Assembly: GCF_903893715.1 (NCBI RefSeq) | Contig: NZ_CAITNG010000047.1 | Location: 62,001 to 126,000 of the forward strand | Origin: an uncultured Mucilaginibacter sp. | GTDB lineage: Bacteria > Bacteroidota > Bacteroidia > Sphingobacteriales > Sphingobacteriaceae | Direction: 5' to 3' | Length of the DNA: 64,000 nucleotides | Part shown: positions 33,468 to 41,333 of the stretch, one piece after another | Layout of the letters: each line of letters opens with the position of its first letter | Position numbering within the stretch: the stretch's first letter is position 1 | Translations under genes and position numbers: made by a program | Notes under the pieces: generated by a model | Told to the model about the DNA's origin: nothing | What the model saw: the letters and a program-made list of their open reading frames with translations, nothing else | The model's database searches: none

Positions 33468-34415
33468 ATGCTAAACAGAAGGCACCTGCGCGTAAAAGTA
33501 TTACAGTCATTGTATGCTTACCATCAATCCGAAAAAAAGGATATCAAAGTTTACGAAAAGTCACTAATCCAAAGTGTCGACAAGGTACAGGAAATGTACA
33601 TTTGGATGCTTTCGCTCATCAACGAAGTAGCTCAATATGCCGATACCGATGCTACGGCCATGTCGAACAAGTTTTTGCCCACCGAGGCCGACTTGAAGCC
33701 TAACCTCAAAATATTGGGCAATACCTTTATCACCTCGCTTAATAAAAACAAAGAGTACCTCTCGCACTTAAAAAAATATAAAGTTATTTGGGATTTTGAT
33801 CCGGAGTTGACCAAATCGCTTTTCGCGACATTGAAAGCTTCCGATGATTACAAGACCTACCTCGAAAAAACCGACGATACCATTCATTCGGATAAGGATA
33901 TCATCAAATTTATTTTCAAAAAGGTGATACTAAAATCGTCCATAGCCGAGCAGGTTTTTGAAGATAAGTTTATCTACTGGCCCGTTGATAAAGACGTGTT
34001 GCAGGCACTCATCGCCAAAACATTTAAAAATTTCGCTTACGAAGAACCCGAAAAAAACAAACTGGCCGAAGTGGTGGTGAATTGGGATGAAGACCGCGAG
34101 TTTATCATCAACCTTTTTCAGCAGGCTGTTCGCTACGACGAAACTTTCCAGGAAATGATTGCCACCAAAACCCAAAACTGGGAGCCCGATCGTATCGCCA
34201 TGATGGACACTTTGCTGATGAAACTGGCTCTTGCCGAGTTCCTGCATTTTCCATCGGTTCCTGTTAAGGTAACCATCAACGAGTACCTGGAAATTTCGAA
34301 GGAATTTAGTACACCGAAGAGCAATTCATTTATAAACGGTATCTTAGACAAAATTTTAGCGGAGCTAAAAGCTGACAATAAAATCAAAAAAACAGGTAGA
34401 GGATTAATTGAATAA
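33468..34415 (+). CDS. nusB: Transcription antitermination factor NusB (extended form)
   Basis: A 315-residue protein, about twice the classical NusB length. The N-terminus MLNRRHLRVKVLQSLYAYHQ and the C-terminal part (residues about 195-305: RIAMMDTLLMKLALAEFLHF, VTINEYLEISKEFSTPKSN, FINGILDKI) are NusB; the middle about 130 residues are an insertion that I associate with Bacteroidota NusB. NusB with NusE binds boxA RNA in rRNA antitermination. It heads a conserved run with DUF1573, yajC, ybbR and coaE. Confidence 0.92.
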   Translation: MLNRRHLRVKVLQSLYAYHQSEKKDIKVYEKSLIQSVDKVQEMYIWMLSLINEVAQYADTDATAMSNKFLPTEADLKPNLKILGNTFITSLNKNKEYLSHLKKYKVIWDFDPELTKSLFATLKASDDYKTYLEKTDDTIHSDKDIIKFIFKKVILKSSIAEQVFEDKFIYWPVDKDVLQALIAKTFKNFAYEEPEKNKLAEVVVNWDEDREFIINLFQQAVRYDETFQEMIATKTQNWEPDRIAMMDTLLMKLALAEFLHFPSVPVKVTINEYLEISKEFSTPKSNSFINGILDKILAELKADNKIKKTGRGLIE

Positions 34416-34416
34416 C

Positions 34417-34818
34417 ATGAAAAAAATGCTTTTTGGCCTTTTAGCAGCAAGCATGTTAATGGCCTGTCATCAGTCAAACAAATCAAATACACAAACGGTA
34501 AATACCCTAACAGCCATTAAATTTACCGAAATAGCTTTCGATTTTGGTAAAATAAAACAAGGCGCGTCGGTAACACATAACTTTACGTTCATCAACTCTG
34601 GCAAAGCACCACTCATTATCAGCGATGCCACAGCCACCTGCGGCTGCACCAAACCCGAGTGGCCCAAAACACCCGTAAACCCCGGCGAGCAAGGCACCAT
34701 TAAGGTAACCTTTAACAGCGAAGGCAAATCGGGTTTGCAGGATAAAATGATTACCGTAACCGCCAATACCAATCCAGCCGATAACATGGTGCATCTGGTT
34801 GGCGAAGTAACCAAGTAA
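34417..34818 (+). CDS. DUF1573 lipoprotein
   Basis: A 133-residue protein starting at ATG 34417, 1 bp after nusB. MKKMLFGLLAASMLMAC is a lipoprotein signal, so the mature protein is membrane anchored. The DUF1573 Ig-like domain includes FDFGKIKQGASVTHNF and ATATCGCTKPEWP with its typical Cys-x-Cys. The family is abundant in Bacteroidota, with no known function; position between nusB and yajC is conserved in my memory of related genomes. Confidence 0.88.
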   Translation: MKKMLFGLLAASMLMACHQSNKSNTQTVNTLTAIKFTEIAFDFGKIKQGASVTHNFTFINSGKAPLIISDATATCGCTKPEWPKTPVNPGEQGTIKVTFNSEGKSGLQDKMITVTANTNPADNMVHLVGEVTK

Positions 34819-34849
34819 CAACAAGTAAATAATTAAACACAAAATAAAA

Positions 34850-35173
34850 ATGACCCCTACTATTTTATTACAAGCCGCAGGCCCAGGCGGTATCCCGGTT
34901 CAAACCATTGTGATGTTTGGCCTTATATTCGTAGTATTTTATTTTTTCATGATCCGCCCGCAGGTTAAAAAGCAAAAGGACCAGAAAAAATTTGTTGAAG
35001 AACTGAAAAAAGGCGACAAAGTGGTAACCACAGCAGGCATACACGGCCGCGTAGTTGATGTTACCGATACCATGGTAACCATTGATGTTGACAATAGCGT
35101 TAAAATACGTTTCGACAAATCGGCCATTTCTTTAGAAGCATCAAAACTGCTGAATACGCCTGTAAAATCGTAG
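34850..35173 (+). CDS. yajC: Preprotein translocase subunit YajC
   Basis: A 107-residue protein with one N-terminal membrane helix (about 17-40, ending VVFYFFMIRPQVKKQK) and the cytoplasmic YajC domain KFVEELKKGDKVVTTAGIHG then VDVTDTMVTIDVD. YajC associates with SecDF and assists protein export. It lies in the nusB-coaE run; a terminator follows at 35195-35222. Confidence 0.95.
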   Translation: MTPTILLQAAGPGGIPVQTIVMFGLIFVVFYFFMIRPQVKKQKDQKKFVEELKKGDKVVTTAGIHGRVVDVTDTMVTIDVDNSVKIRFDKSAISLEASKLLNTPVKS

Positions 35174-35194
35174 AAAGCACAATTTCTATTTAAT

Positions 35195-35222
35195 AGCCTC
35201 ACGTAAGTGGGGCTTTTTTTTT
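35195..35222 (+). terminator. Rho-independent terminator
   Basis: AGCCTCAC (35195-35202) pairs with GTGGGGCT (35207-35214) including one T-G pair, with a GTAA loop and a T9 tract. It separates yajC from ybbR. Confidence 0.85.
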
Positions 35223-35262
35223 GAACGGCAATGATTAAAGCCTTTCGGCGGCTAATTATTTA

Positions 35263-35270
35263 TAATTTTG
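35263..35270 (+). promoter_or_regulatory. -7 element TAATTTTG
   Basis: A perfect TAnnTTTG match 12 bp before the ATG of the YbbR-like gene and after the yajC terminator, so the ybbR-coaE-MBL-DUF5522 part probably has its own promoter. Confidence 0.55.
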
Positions 35271-35282
35271 GGATAACGTACC

Positions 35283-36230
35283 ATGGCAATTATCAAACTA
35301 TCAAAAAACGAGCGCAGGCGCCTGTCGGTATTTTTTACCTGCCTGGTACTTGCTTTTTTGGCATGGGTGCTCACCACCTTATCAAAAACCGATAAATACC
35401 ATATCAAAGTGGCCGTTGCCTATATCAACCCGCCGGCGCACCGTTCGTTCCGCTCGCTGCAGGCCGATACCGTAGACGCCACGGTTGAAGGTACAGGTTG
35501 GGACCTGCTATTCTCGACAATGAACTTTACCGACCGCACCATACCCGTCAGCTTAAAAAACCTGGAGAGCAAAAATTATATCACACTCAACTCGCAACTA
35601 AAAGCTATTAACGAAAAATGGGCCGACAAACCACAAATCGCTGCTTTGGACCCTGATACGCTTTACTTCGATTTTTCATCGCGGGCTACCAAGCGTGTGC
35701 CCATACAGTTGCAATCAAAAATAACCTACCAGCACCAGTACACCGTCTCGGGCAATACCAGCTTCAGGCCCGATTATGTAACTGTCAGTGGCCCCGAAAA
35801 TGTGATCGCCAACATCACCTCCTGGAAAACAGAGCCATTGATTATGGACGACGTATCGGACACCGTAGAAAAAACCGTGCGTTTGTTAGGTGTTCCCGAA
35901 TCGAACATGAACATTTACCCCAGGGCCGTACAGGTAAAAATACCCGTGGAGGAGTTTACCGAAAAAACACTGTATGTACCCGTTAAACTCATTAACAATA
36001 AAGATTACTACAACGTAAAGGTATTCCCGCAAAAGGTTAAAATTACTTTTACCGTGGCCCTGAGCAGCTATACCACCATCGATGAAAGCTATTTTGATGC
36101 CATAGCCGACCTGAATTTATGGCGCGACAAAGGCTATCACCAATTGCCCGTTACCATAACACGCGTACCCAAATATTGTAAAGTAGTGAGGATTGAGCCT
36201 CAAAACGTGGATTTTATCGTTAACCAATAA
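35283..36230 (+). CDS. YbbR-like domain membrane protein
   Basis: A 315-residue protein with a short cytoplasmic N-terminus, one membrane helix (about 12-33, VFFTCLVLAFLAWVLTTLS) and an extracytoplasmic part of YbbR-like beta repeats. PDYVTVSGPENVIANITSWK is the typical YbbR unit text. In Firmicutes YbbR (CdaR) regulates the diadenylate cyclase, but no cyclase is nearby here. Its TAA overlaps the coaE ATG by one base. Confidence 0.82.
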   Translation: MAIIKLSKNERRRLSVFFTCLVLAFLAWVLTTLSKTDKYHIKVAVAYINPPAHRSFRSLQADTVDATVEGTGWDLLFSTMNFTDRTIPVSLKNLESKNYITLNSQLKAINEKWADKPQIAALDPDTLYFDFSSRATKRVPIQLQSKITYQHQYTVSGNTSFRPDYVTVSGPENVIANITSWKTEPLIMDDVSDTVEKTVRLLGVPESNMNIYPRAVQVKIPVEEFTEKTLYVPVKLINNKDYYNVKVFPQKVKITFTVALSSYTTIDESYFDAIADLNLWRDKGYHQLPVTITRVPKYCKVVRIEPQNVDFIVNQ

Positions 36231-36829
36231 TGCTGAAAATCGGGATAACAGGTGGAATAGGCAGTGGCAAAACCACGGTAAGCAAAGTATTCGAGGTATT
36301 GGGCGTCCCCGTTTTTTATGCCGACGACCATGCCAAACGTGTAATGGTTGAAGATGATATCCTGATAGCAGCCATAAAACAGGAATTTGGCTCTGAAGCC
36401 TATTTTGCCGATGGCAGCCTTAACCGCAAATACATTGCCAATATTGTGTTTAACGATGCCGACAGGCTCGAAAAGCTGAACGCCATCGTTCACCCGGCTA
36501 CCTTTAGGGCTTTTGATGCCTGGGTGGCGCAGGTTGGCCATGTGCCCTACATCCTTAAAGAAGCCGCGCTGCTTTTCGAGGCATGCTCCTATAAACTATG
36601 CGATAAGGCCATTATGGTTTATGCCCCTTTAGAGGTACGTATCAACCGTGTGATGCGCCGCGACAGCATCAGCCGCGAGGAGGTATTAGCACGTAATGCC
36701 AAACAAATGACCGATGACGAAAAAATCAAATTGGCCGACTATACCATCGTTAATGATGATACAGAATTGGTGATACCCCAGGTACTGGCATTGCACCAAC
36801 AGTTTTTACAAATGGCCGCCGCTTTATGA
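36230..36829 (+). CDS. coaE: Dephospho-CoA kinase CoaE
   Basis: A 199-residue kinase for the last step of coenzyme A synthesis, phosphorylating the ribose 3'-OH of dephospho-CoA. The P-loop is ITGGIGSGKTTVSKVF; the CoA-domain text includes HPATFRAFDAWVAQ, LLFEACSYKLCDKAIMVYA and RVMRRDSISREEVLARNAKQ. The start overlaps the ybbR stop and the stop overlaps the next start (ATGA), so it is coupled on both sides. Confidence 0.95.
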   Translation: MLKIGITGGIGSGKTTVSKVFEVLGVPVFYADDHAKRVMVEDDILIAAIKQEFGSEAYFADGSLNRKYIANIVFNDADRLEKLNAIVHPATFRAFDAWVAQVGHVPYILKEAALLFEACSYKLCDKAIMVYAPLEVRINRVMRRDSISREEVLARNAKQMTDDEKIKLADYTIVNDDTELVIPQVLALHQQFLQMAAAL

Positions 36830-37764
36830 TATTGGATGATTTTATCGTGATAAACGATAACGGTTTATATTGCCGTTACGGCGATTTTTACCTCGACTCC
36901 AAACAGCCTGTCGAAAAAGCCGTCATTTCGCACGCTCATGGTGACCATGCCGTCGCCGGCAACAAAACCGCTTATTGTACCGAAGTCACTGCCGATTTAA
37001 TGCTGCTGCGCTATGGAAAAACTGCCTCCAAAGTATTTGAGACGTATAAATTTCATGAAATGTTTTCGATGGGGGAGGTGAAAATCACTCTCATATCTGC
37101 CGGGCATATCCTCGGTTCTGCGCAGGTATTAATGGAATATCAGGGCATTAAATACCTCTATACCGGCGATTACAAAGTACAACCCGATGATACCTGCGAA
37201 CCCATCGATTGGGTACAAGCCGATGTTTTGATTACCGAAACCACCTTTGCCAACCCGGCAACCCAACACCCCGACCCGGTTACCGAAATAAAAAAACTTA
37301 ACAATATAAAAAGCAATATTTTGCTTGGCGCGTATGCTTTGGGTAAAAGCCAGCGTTTAATAAAGCTTATCAGCACCTGGTGCCCGCAAAAAAAGATACT
37401 GGTGCATCATAAAATTATGCCCATCAATTTGGTGTACGAGAAACATGGTTTTAGCCCCGGAAAATATAAAATATACGAGCGCAAACTGATGAAGCAACAG
37501 GACGAGTTTGTGTACATCGTTCCGCCCTTTACCTTCGACAGTTATTTTAAGGCTACGGGCGTAAAGCGCCTTTTTGCTTCGGGATGGAAAAACCTGCAGG
37601 CAAACGAGAACGACACGCTCTACATATCAGACCATGTGGATTGGAACGATATACTGCAATGTGTTAACTTTGTTAAGCCAAAGCAGGTATGGACACTGCA
37701 CGGCGATGGCACCCATTTGAAAGAACATTTTAAGGATAGCATTGTAGTTAAATTATTGAAATGA
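36826..37764 (+). CDS. MBL-fold exonuclease, ligase-associated/mRNA 3'-end-processing-like
   Basis: A 312-residue metallo-beta-lactamase-fold nuclease. Metal-site text: VISHAHGDHAVAG (motif 2), ISAGHILGSAQV, YTGDYKVQPDD (Asp ligand), LITETTFAN and the C-terminal YISDHVDWNDI and LHGDGTHLKEHF. These fit the beta-CASP-like exonuclease annotated as ligase-associated DNA exonuclease (ExoX-like/YSH1-like). No DNA ligase or Lhr helicase gene is next to it here, so a DNA-repair role is only inferred. It overlaps coaE by 4 bp and the DUF5522 gene by 4 bp. Confidence 0.88.
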   Translation: MILDDFIVINDNGLYCRYGDFYLDSKQPVEKAVISHAHGDHAVAGNKTAYCTEVTADLMLLRYGKTASKVFETYKFHEMFSMGEVKITLISAGHILGSAQVLMEYQGIKYLYTGDYKVQPDDTCEPIDWVQADVLITETTFANPATQHPDPVTEIKKLNNIKSNILLGAYALGKSQRLIKLISTWCPQKKILVHHKIMPINLVYEKHGFSPGKYKIYERKLMKQQDEFVYIVPPFTFDSYFKATGVKRLFASGWKNLQANENDTLYISDHVDWNDILQCVNFVKPKQVWTLHGDGTHLKEHFKDSIVVKLLK

Positions 37765-37922
37765 TGCTGGTAGAGGGCGAAGATTATTATATTAACGACG
37801 ATGGTAATTTTGTGTTTACCAAAGAATATCACCTGAAACGGGGTTATTGCTGCCAGAACAAATGCCTGCATTGCCCCTGGAACTTCGGTAAGACGGATGG
37901 AGAACAAACAAAATCAAAATAA
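37761..37922 (+). CDS. DUF5522 small Cys-rich protein
   Basis: A 53-residue protein starting at ATG 37761 (overlapping the previous stop) or ATG 37764. Text EDYYINDDGNFVFTKEYHL, RGYCCQNKCLHCPW matches a small family with a four-Cys CC-x3-C-x2-C arrangement, possibly a metal site. I know it as DUF5522 and as a frequent companion of the MBL exonuclease gene. Function unknown. Confidence 0.85.
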   Translation: MMLVEGEDYYINDDGNFVFTKEYHLKRGYCCQNKCLHCPWNFGKTDGEQTKSK

Positions 37923-37951
37923 AATCGTCATATTTGAGTTGAAGTTGAGGA

Positions 37952-38404
37952 ATGACAATGCAGATTGATAAAGAAATACAGAGTAAGTTTGAAGATAACT
38001 ACCATCGCGCGGTGGTCAACCTGGTATTTACCTATGGTTGGTTTTCCAACGTGATGCGCCTGGAATTTGAAAAACATAACCTTACACAACAGCAATACAA
38101 TGTGCTGCGTATTTTGCGTGGGCAATTGCCAAAACCATCAACTGTAAACCTGTTGAAAGAGCGTATGCTGGATAAAATGTCCGATGCGTCGCGTATTGTC
38201 GACCGCCTGGTACAAAAGCAATTGGTTACCCGCTGCACCAACAATAAGGACCGCCGCGCCGTTGATATCCGCATCAGCGAAGAAGGCCTGGCTATTCTGG
38301 CCCGCATCGATGCCGAATTTAAAACCCGCGATGTTTTCAAAGATAACCTGACCGAAGAAGAAGCCGGAAAGCTGAGTGAGTTGTTGGATAAGTTGAGGGG
38401 ATAA
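37952..38404 (+). CDS. MarR family transcriptional regulator
   Basis: A 150-residue winged-helix regulator. The DNA-binding part includes LTQQQYNVLRILRGQLPKP, LLKERMLDKMSDASRIVDR (recognition helix) and the wing NNKDRRAVDIRISEEG; terminal helices form the dimer interface. Start is ATG 37952 or ATG 37958. Its target is not evident; it is convergent with the ZIP gene. Confidence 0.9.
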   Translation: MTMQIDKEIQSKFEDNYHRAVVNLVFTYGWFSNVMRLEFEKHNLTQQQYNVLRILRGQLPKPSTVNLLKERMLDKMSDASRIVDRLVQKQLVTRCTNNKDRRAVDIRISEEGLAILARIDAEFKTRDVFKDNLTEEEAGKLSELLDKLRG

Positions 38405-38499
38405 TTTAGTCATTAGGTCATTTATCATTAAGTTATTGCCTGCTGGATATTTTTAGCAATAAAAAATGACTCAATGACCTAATGCCCCAATGACCTTCC
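38405..38499. repeat. Inverted AATGACCT word arrays forming a long hairpin
   Basis: CATTAGGTCATT (38411-38422) and AATGACCTAATG (38473-38484) are exact reverse complements with a 50-bp loop, embedded in word arrays of opposite orientation. It lies between two convergent genes and could end both transcripts. Confidence 0.6.
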
Positions 38500-39219
38500 T
38501 CAAAGTTCAATTAAAAACCCGATAAGCGGTATACTGATACCCAAGAGCACTACCACCATTTTTTTAAGATTAAACCGGTGCCCTTCGCTCGATTCGAAAA
38601 GGATGGTGGTGGAGATATGCAAAAAGATACCGATAACAATACCCATAATGCGGTTAAAGTATTGTTGCAGGTTCCAAACGGTACTGTGGCTTAGGGTATC
38701 GCTAAAAAAGTAGCCCACCGGCGCCATTATCGCAAACAGGAATAAGCAGGCAATAATTTTATTTTTGGTTACTTTATTGGCCAGCATAACACTTGCCAGC
38801 GCGAACGATGCAGGTATGTGGTGCAGCGCGATACCAAAGACTAATTGGTTTTGATAGCCCTGCGCCAATGGCATCCCTTCCAAAAAAGCATGCAAACAAA
38901 GGCTAATGAGTATAGCGAAAGGAAACACCACGTGACCCGCATGTGGTTTATGGATATGCCCATGCTCTACCCCGTCCGAAAATTGCTCCAATACAATCTG
39001 GAACAAAAAACCACCCAATATAAACACGCCCACCAGGTTGTCGTTACCATGATAAGCGTCTGGTATCAAATGCAAAACCGTTATCGCAAACAAAAATGCC
39101 CCGCTGAACGATAGCACCAGTTTCAATAATTTTGTATTATCCTTTCCCTTGAGCAGGAAAATGCTCATCCCACCCAAAAAGGCGCATCCAAACAGTAACA
39201 ATAATTGCCAAACCCTCAT
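38500..39219 (-). CDS. ZIP family metal transporter
   Basis: A 239-residue inner-membrane protein with about seven helices. The metal-path text in helix 4 is LISLCLHAFLEGMPLAQG and in helix 5 LVFGIALHHIPASFAL, which are the H-x3-E-G and HHxP motifs of ZIP proteins; a His-rich loop with GVEHGHIHKPHAGH lies between helices 3 and 4. It imports Zn or related divalent ions. It overlaps the PAP2 gene by 4 bp, and the two form an operon. Confidence 0.9.
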   Translation of the reverse strand: MRVWQLLLLFGCAFLGGMSIFLLKGKDNTKLLKLVLSFSGAFLFAITVLHLIPDAYHGNDNLVGVFILGGFLFQIVLEQFSDGVEHGHIHKPHAGHVVFPFAILISLCLHAFLEGMPLAQGYQNQLVFGIALHHIPASFALASVMLANKVTKNKIIACLFLFAIMAPVGYFFSDTLSHSTVWNLQQYFNRIMGIVIGIFLHISTTILFESSEGHRFNLKKMVVVLLGISIPLIGFLIEL

Positions 39220-39782
39220 GCCTTAAACCCCGGTTGTAATTTTTTGAACAATAATACCATCAGCCACCCCACCACTAAGCCGTATATGGCTCCGCCGGTA
39301 ACGTCGAGTGGGTAATGCACCCCAACATATACTTGCGCAAAGCTGATAGTGGCAGCCCACAGCAAAGCGACGTACCATACCCATCGCCAGCGCGTGCCAA
39401 ATATCAGGCACAAAACTATCGCTATGGCAAAGTGGTCGCTTGCATGCGATGATGGAAAGCCGTACCCCGACCCCGGTATCCGTTTGATGATGGTATGCGA
39501 TAACGCGGGTTCATTACATGGCCGCACCCGCTTAAATATCGGTTTTATGAGTGATGCGCTGCCATAATCGGCAACGGCAAAGGCCAGCAGTAGCGTCACA
39601 ATAATGTATAGGCCAACCTTCTTGTATTTGTAAATGCAAAAACCCGTAATGGCAATGTATAAGGGTATCCATATCAGCTTATTGCGCATAATGGGCATCA
39701 ACCAATCAAAAAAAGGATTGCTCAGCCCACTATTGATGAGGTAAAATAAGTGGCGGTCAAATTCGATGAGCTGCTGGGGCAT
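39216..39782 (-). CDS. PAP2 family membrane phosphatase
   Basis: A 188-residue integral membrane protein, starting at ATG 39780-39782; the frame reaches further up but the residues MPQQLIEFDRHLF look like the true start. Motifs of the acid phosphatase superfamily: KPIFKRVRP (motif 1), GFPSSHASDH (motif 2, catalytic His) and SFAQVYVGVHYPLDV (motif 3, His nucleophile). It dephosphorylates lipid or undecaprenyl pyrophosphates at the membrane. It is followed by the ZIP gene with an ATGA overlap. Confidence 0.93.
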   Translation of the reverse strand: MPQQLIEFDRHLFYLINSGLSNPFFDWLMPIMRNKLIWIPLYIAITGFCIYKYKKVGLYIIVTLLLAFAVADYGSASLIKPIFKRVRPCNEPALSHTIIKRIPGSGYGFPSSHASDHFAIAIVLCLIFGTRWRWVWYVALLWAATISFAQVYVGVHYPLDVTGGAIYGLVVGWLMVLLFKKLQPGFKA

Positions 39783-39818
39783 GTTGGCAAATATAGCTAA
39801 TTTGACAAAGTCGGGGCG

Positions 39819-39848
39819 TTGCCTATCGGGCAAATAATGTTATTTTTG
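39819..39848 (+). promoter_or_regulatory. Promoter: TTG -33 and TATTTTTG -7 with 19-bp spacing
   Basis: TTG at 39819-39821 and TATTTTTG at 39841-39848 match the Bacteroidota TTTG-N19-TAnnTTTG arrangement. Transcription would begin near 39853, downstream of the alternative starts at 39819 and 39837 and upstream of TTG 39867, so it decides the start codon of the phosphohexomutase. Confidence 0.6.
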
Positions 39849-39866
39849 CAGTTAAATATTTATAGT

Positions 39867-41252
39867 TTGACGCTGATTAAATCAATTTCCGGGATACGTG
39901 GCACCATTGGCGGTGCGGTTGGCGATGGCTTAACGCCATTGGATATCGTTAAATTCACTTCGGCCTATGGGTCGTGGGCGGTTGCCAAATCGGGTATCAA
40001 AAAAATAGTGGTTGGCCGCGATGCCCGCATCTCGGGCGAAATGGTGCTCAATATCGTGGTAGGTACGTTGCAAGGCTTAGGTATCGATGTGGTGGATGTT
40101 GGCCTTTCAACCACACCAACTGTCGAAATTGCCGTACCGATAGAAAAAGCCGGCGGAGGAATCATCCTCACCGCAAGCCATAACCCTAAACAATGGAACG
40201 CTTTAAAATTATTGAATGCCAATGGCGAATTTGTGAGCGAAGCCGATGGTTTGGAGATACTGGAAATTGCCGAAAAAAGCGATTTTAAATATGCCGAGGT
40301 AAGCGATTTGGGCAAACGCACTATCGACGATACCTATATGCAAAAGCATATCGACCATATTTTAGGTTTGGAATTTGTGGACGTGAAAGCAATCGCGAAA
40401 GCCAATTTTAAAGTGGTGATAGACTGCGTAAACTCATCGGGCGGCATATTTGTACCGGCTTTGCTGGAAGCATTGGGAGTTAAAACCGTTTACAAACTGT
40501 TTTGCGAGCCCGATGGTCAATTCCCGCATAACCCGGAGCCGCTGCCCGAAAACCTGACGGAGCTATCGAGCACGGTATTGGCCAAACATGCCGACCTCGG
40601 TATAGCCGTTGACCCGGATGTGGACCGCCTGTGCTTTGTTTGCGAAGACGGAAACGTATTTGGTGAAGAATACACACTGGTAGCCGTAGCCGATTATGTA
40701 TTGAAGAACCATAAGGGCAATACCGTATCCAACCTGTCGTCAACCCGTGCTTTGCGCGATGTGACCGAGCTTGCAGGTGGTGAATACAATGCCGCCGCGG
40801 TAGGCGAAGTGAACGTAGTAAACAAAATGAAAGAAACCAACGCGGTTATTGGCGGTGAAGGCAACGGCGGGGTAATTTATCCGGCGTCGCACTATGGTCG
40901 TGATGCTTTGGTGGGTATCGCTTTATTTTTAACACACCTGGCTAAGTTTGGTAAGAGCATATCTACACTGAAGCACACTTATCCAAACTACTTCATTTCG
41001 AAGAACAAGATTACCCTGACACCCGAAATGGACATTGATGCGCTGCTGTTAAAAGTGGAAGAGAAATACAAAAAACAACCGCATAGCACCATTGATGGTT
41101 TAAAAATTGAATTTGACAAGCAATGGGTACACCTGCGCCGTTCAAATACCGAACCCATCATCCGTATTTATTCGGAAGGAGATTCGGAAACCGTGGCGAA
41201 TAATCTGGCAAATAAGATCATTGCTGATATAAAAGAAATTTTGAACGTATAG
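39867..41252 (+). CDS. glmM: Phosphoglucosamine mutase-like alpha-D-phosphohexomutase
   Basis: A 461-residue enzyme that moves a phosphate between C6 and C1 of a hexose phosphate; in Bacteroidota this form is usually annotated as phosphoglucosamine mutase for UDP-GlcNAc synthesis. The start is probably TTG 39867 (MTLIKSISGIRGTIGG), since the promoter covers earlier candidates. Motifs: active Ser in ILTASHNPKQWNALK, metal loop VDPDVDRLCF, sugar loop GGEGNGG and phosphate site RRSNTEPIIRIYSE. GlmM versus phosphomannomutase cannot be settled from motifs alone. It is followed by a cysteine desulfurase gene after 81 bp. Confidence 0.85.
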   Translation: MTLIKSISGIRGTIGGAVGDGLTPLDIVKFTSAYGSWAVAKSGIKKIVVGRDARISGEMVLNIVVGTLQGLGIDVVDVGLSTTPTVEIAVPIEKAGGGIILTASHNPKQWNALKLLNANGEFVSEADGLEILEIAEKSDFKYAEVSDLGKRTIDDTYMQKHIDHILGLEFVDVKAIAKANFKVVIDCVNSSGGIFVPALLEALGVKTVYKLFCEPDGQFPHNPEPLPENLTELSSTVLAKHADLGIAVDPDVDRLCFVCEDGNVFGEEYTLVAVADYVLKNHKGNTVSNLSSTRALRDVTELAGGEYNAAAVGEVNVVNKMKETNAVIGGEGNGGVIYPASHYGRDALVGIALFLTHLAKFGKSISTLKHTYPNYFISKNKITLTPEMDIDALLLKVEEKYKKQPHSTIDGLKIEFDKQWVHLRRSNTEPIIRIYSEGDSETVANNLANKIIADIKEILNV

Positions 41253-41333
41253 TTCATTCTATGCCGTTATTTCGAACGATGGCTTTATCAAAGTGTTCGA
41301 CAAAACATAACTGAAAACTCAATAACAATACCC

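Noticed and set aside
41253..41333. glmM-like and cysteine desulfurase genes as one operon with a shared role
   Set aside because: They are on the same strand with an 81-bp gap, but there is no functional link and no coupling; left as neighbours.
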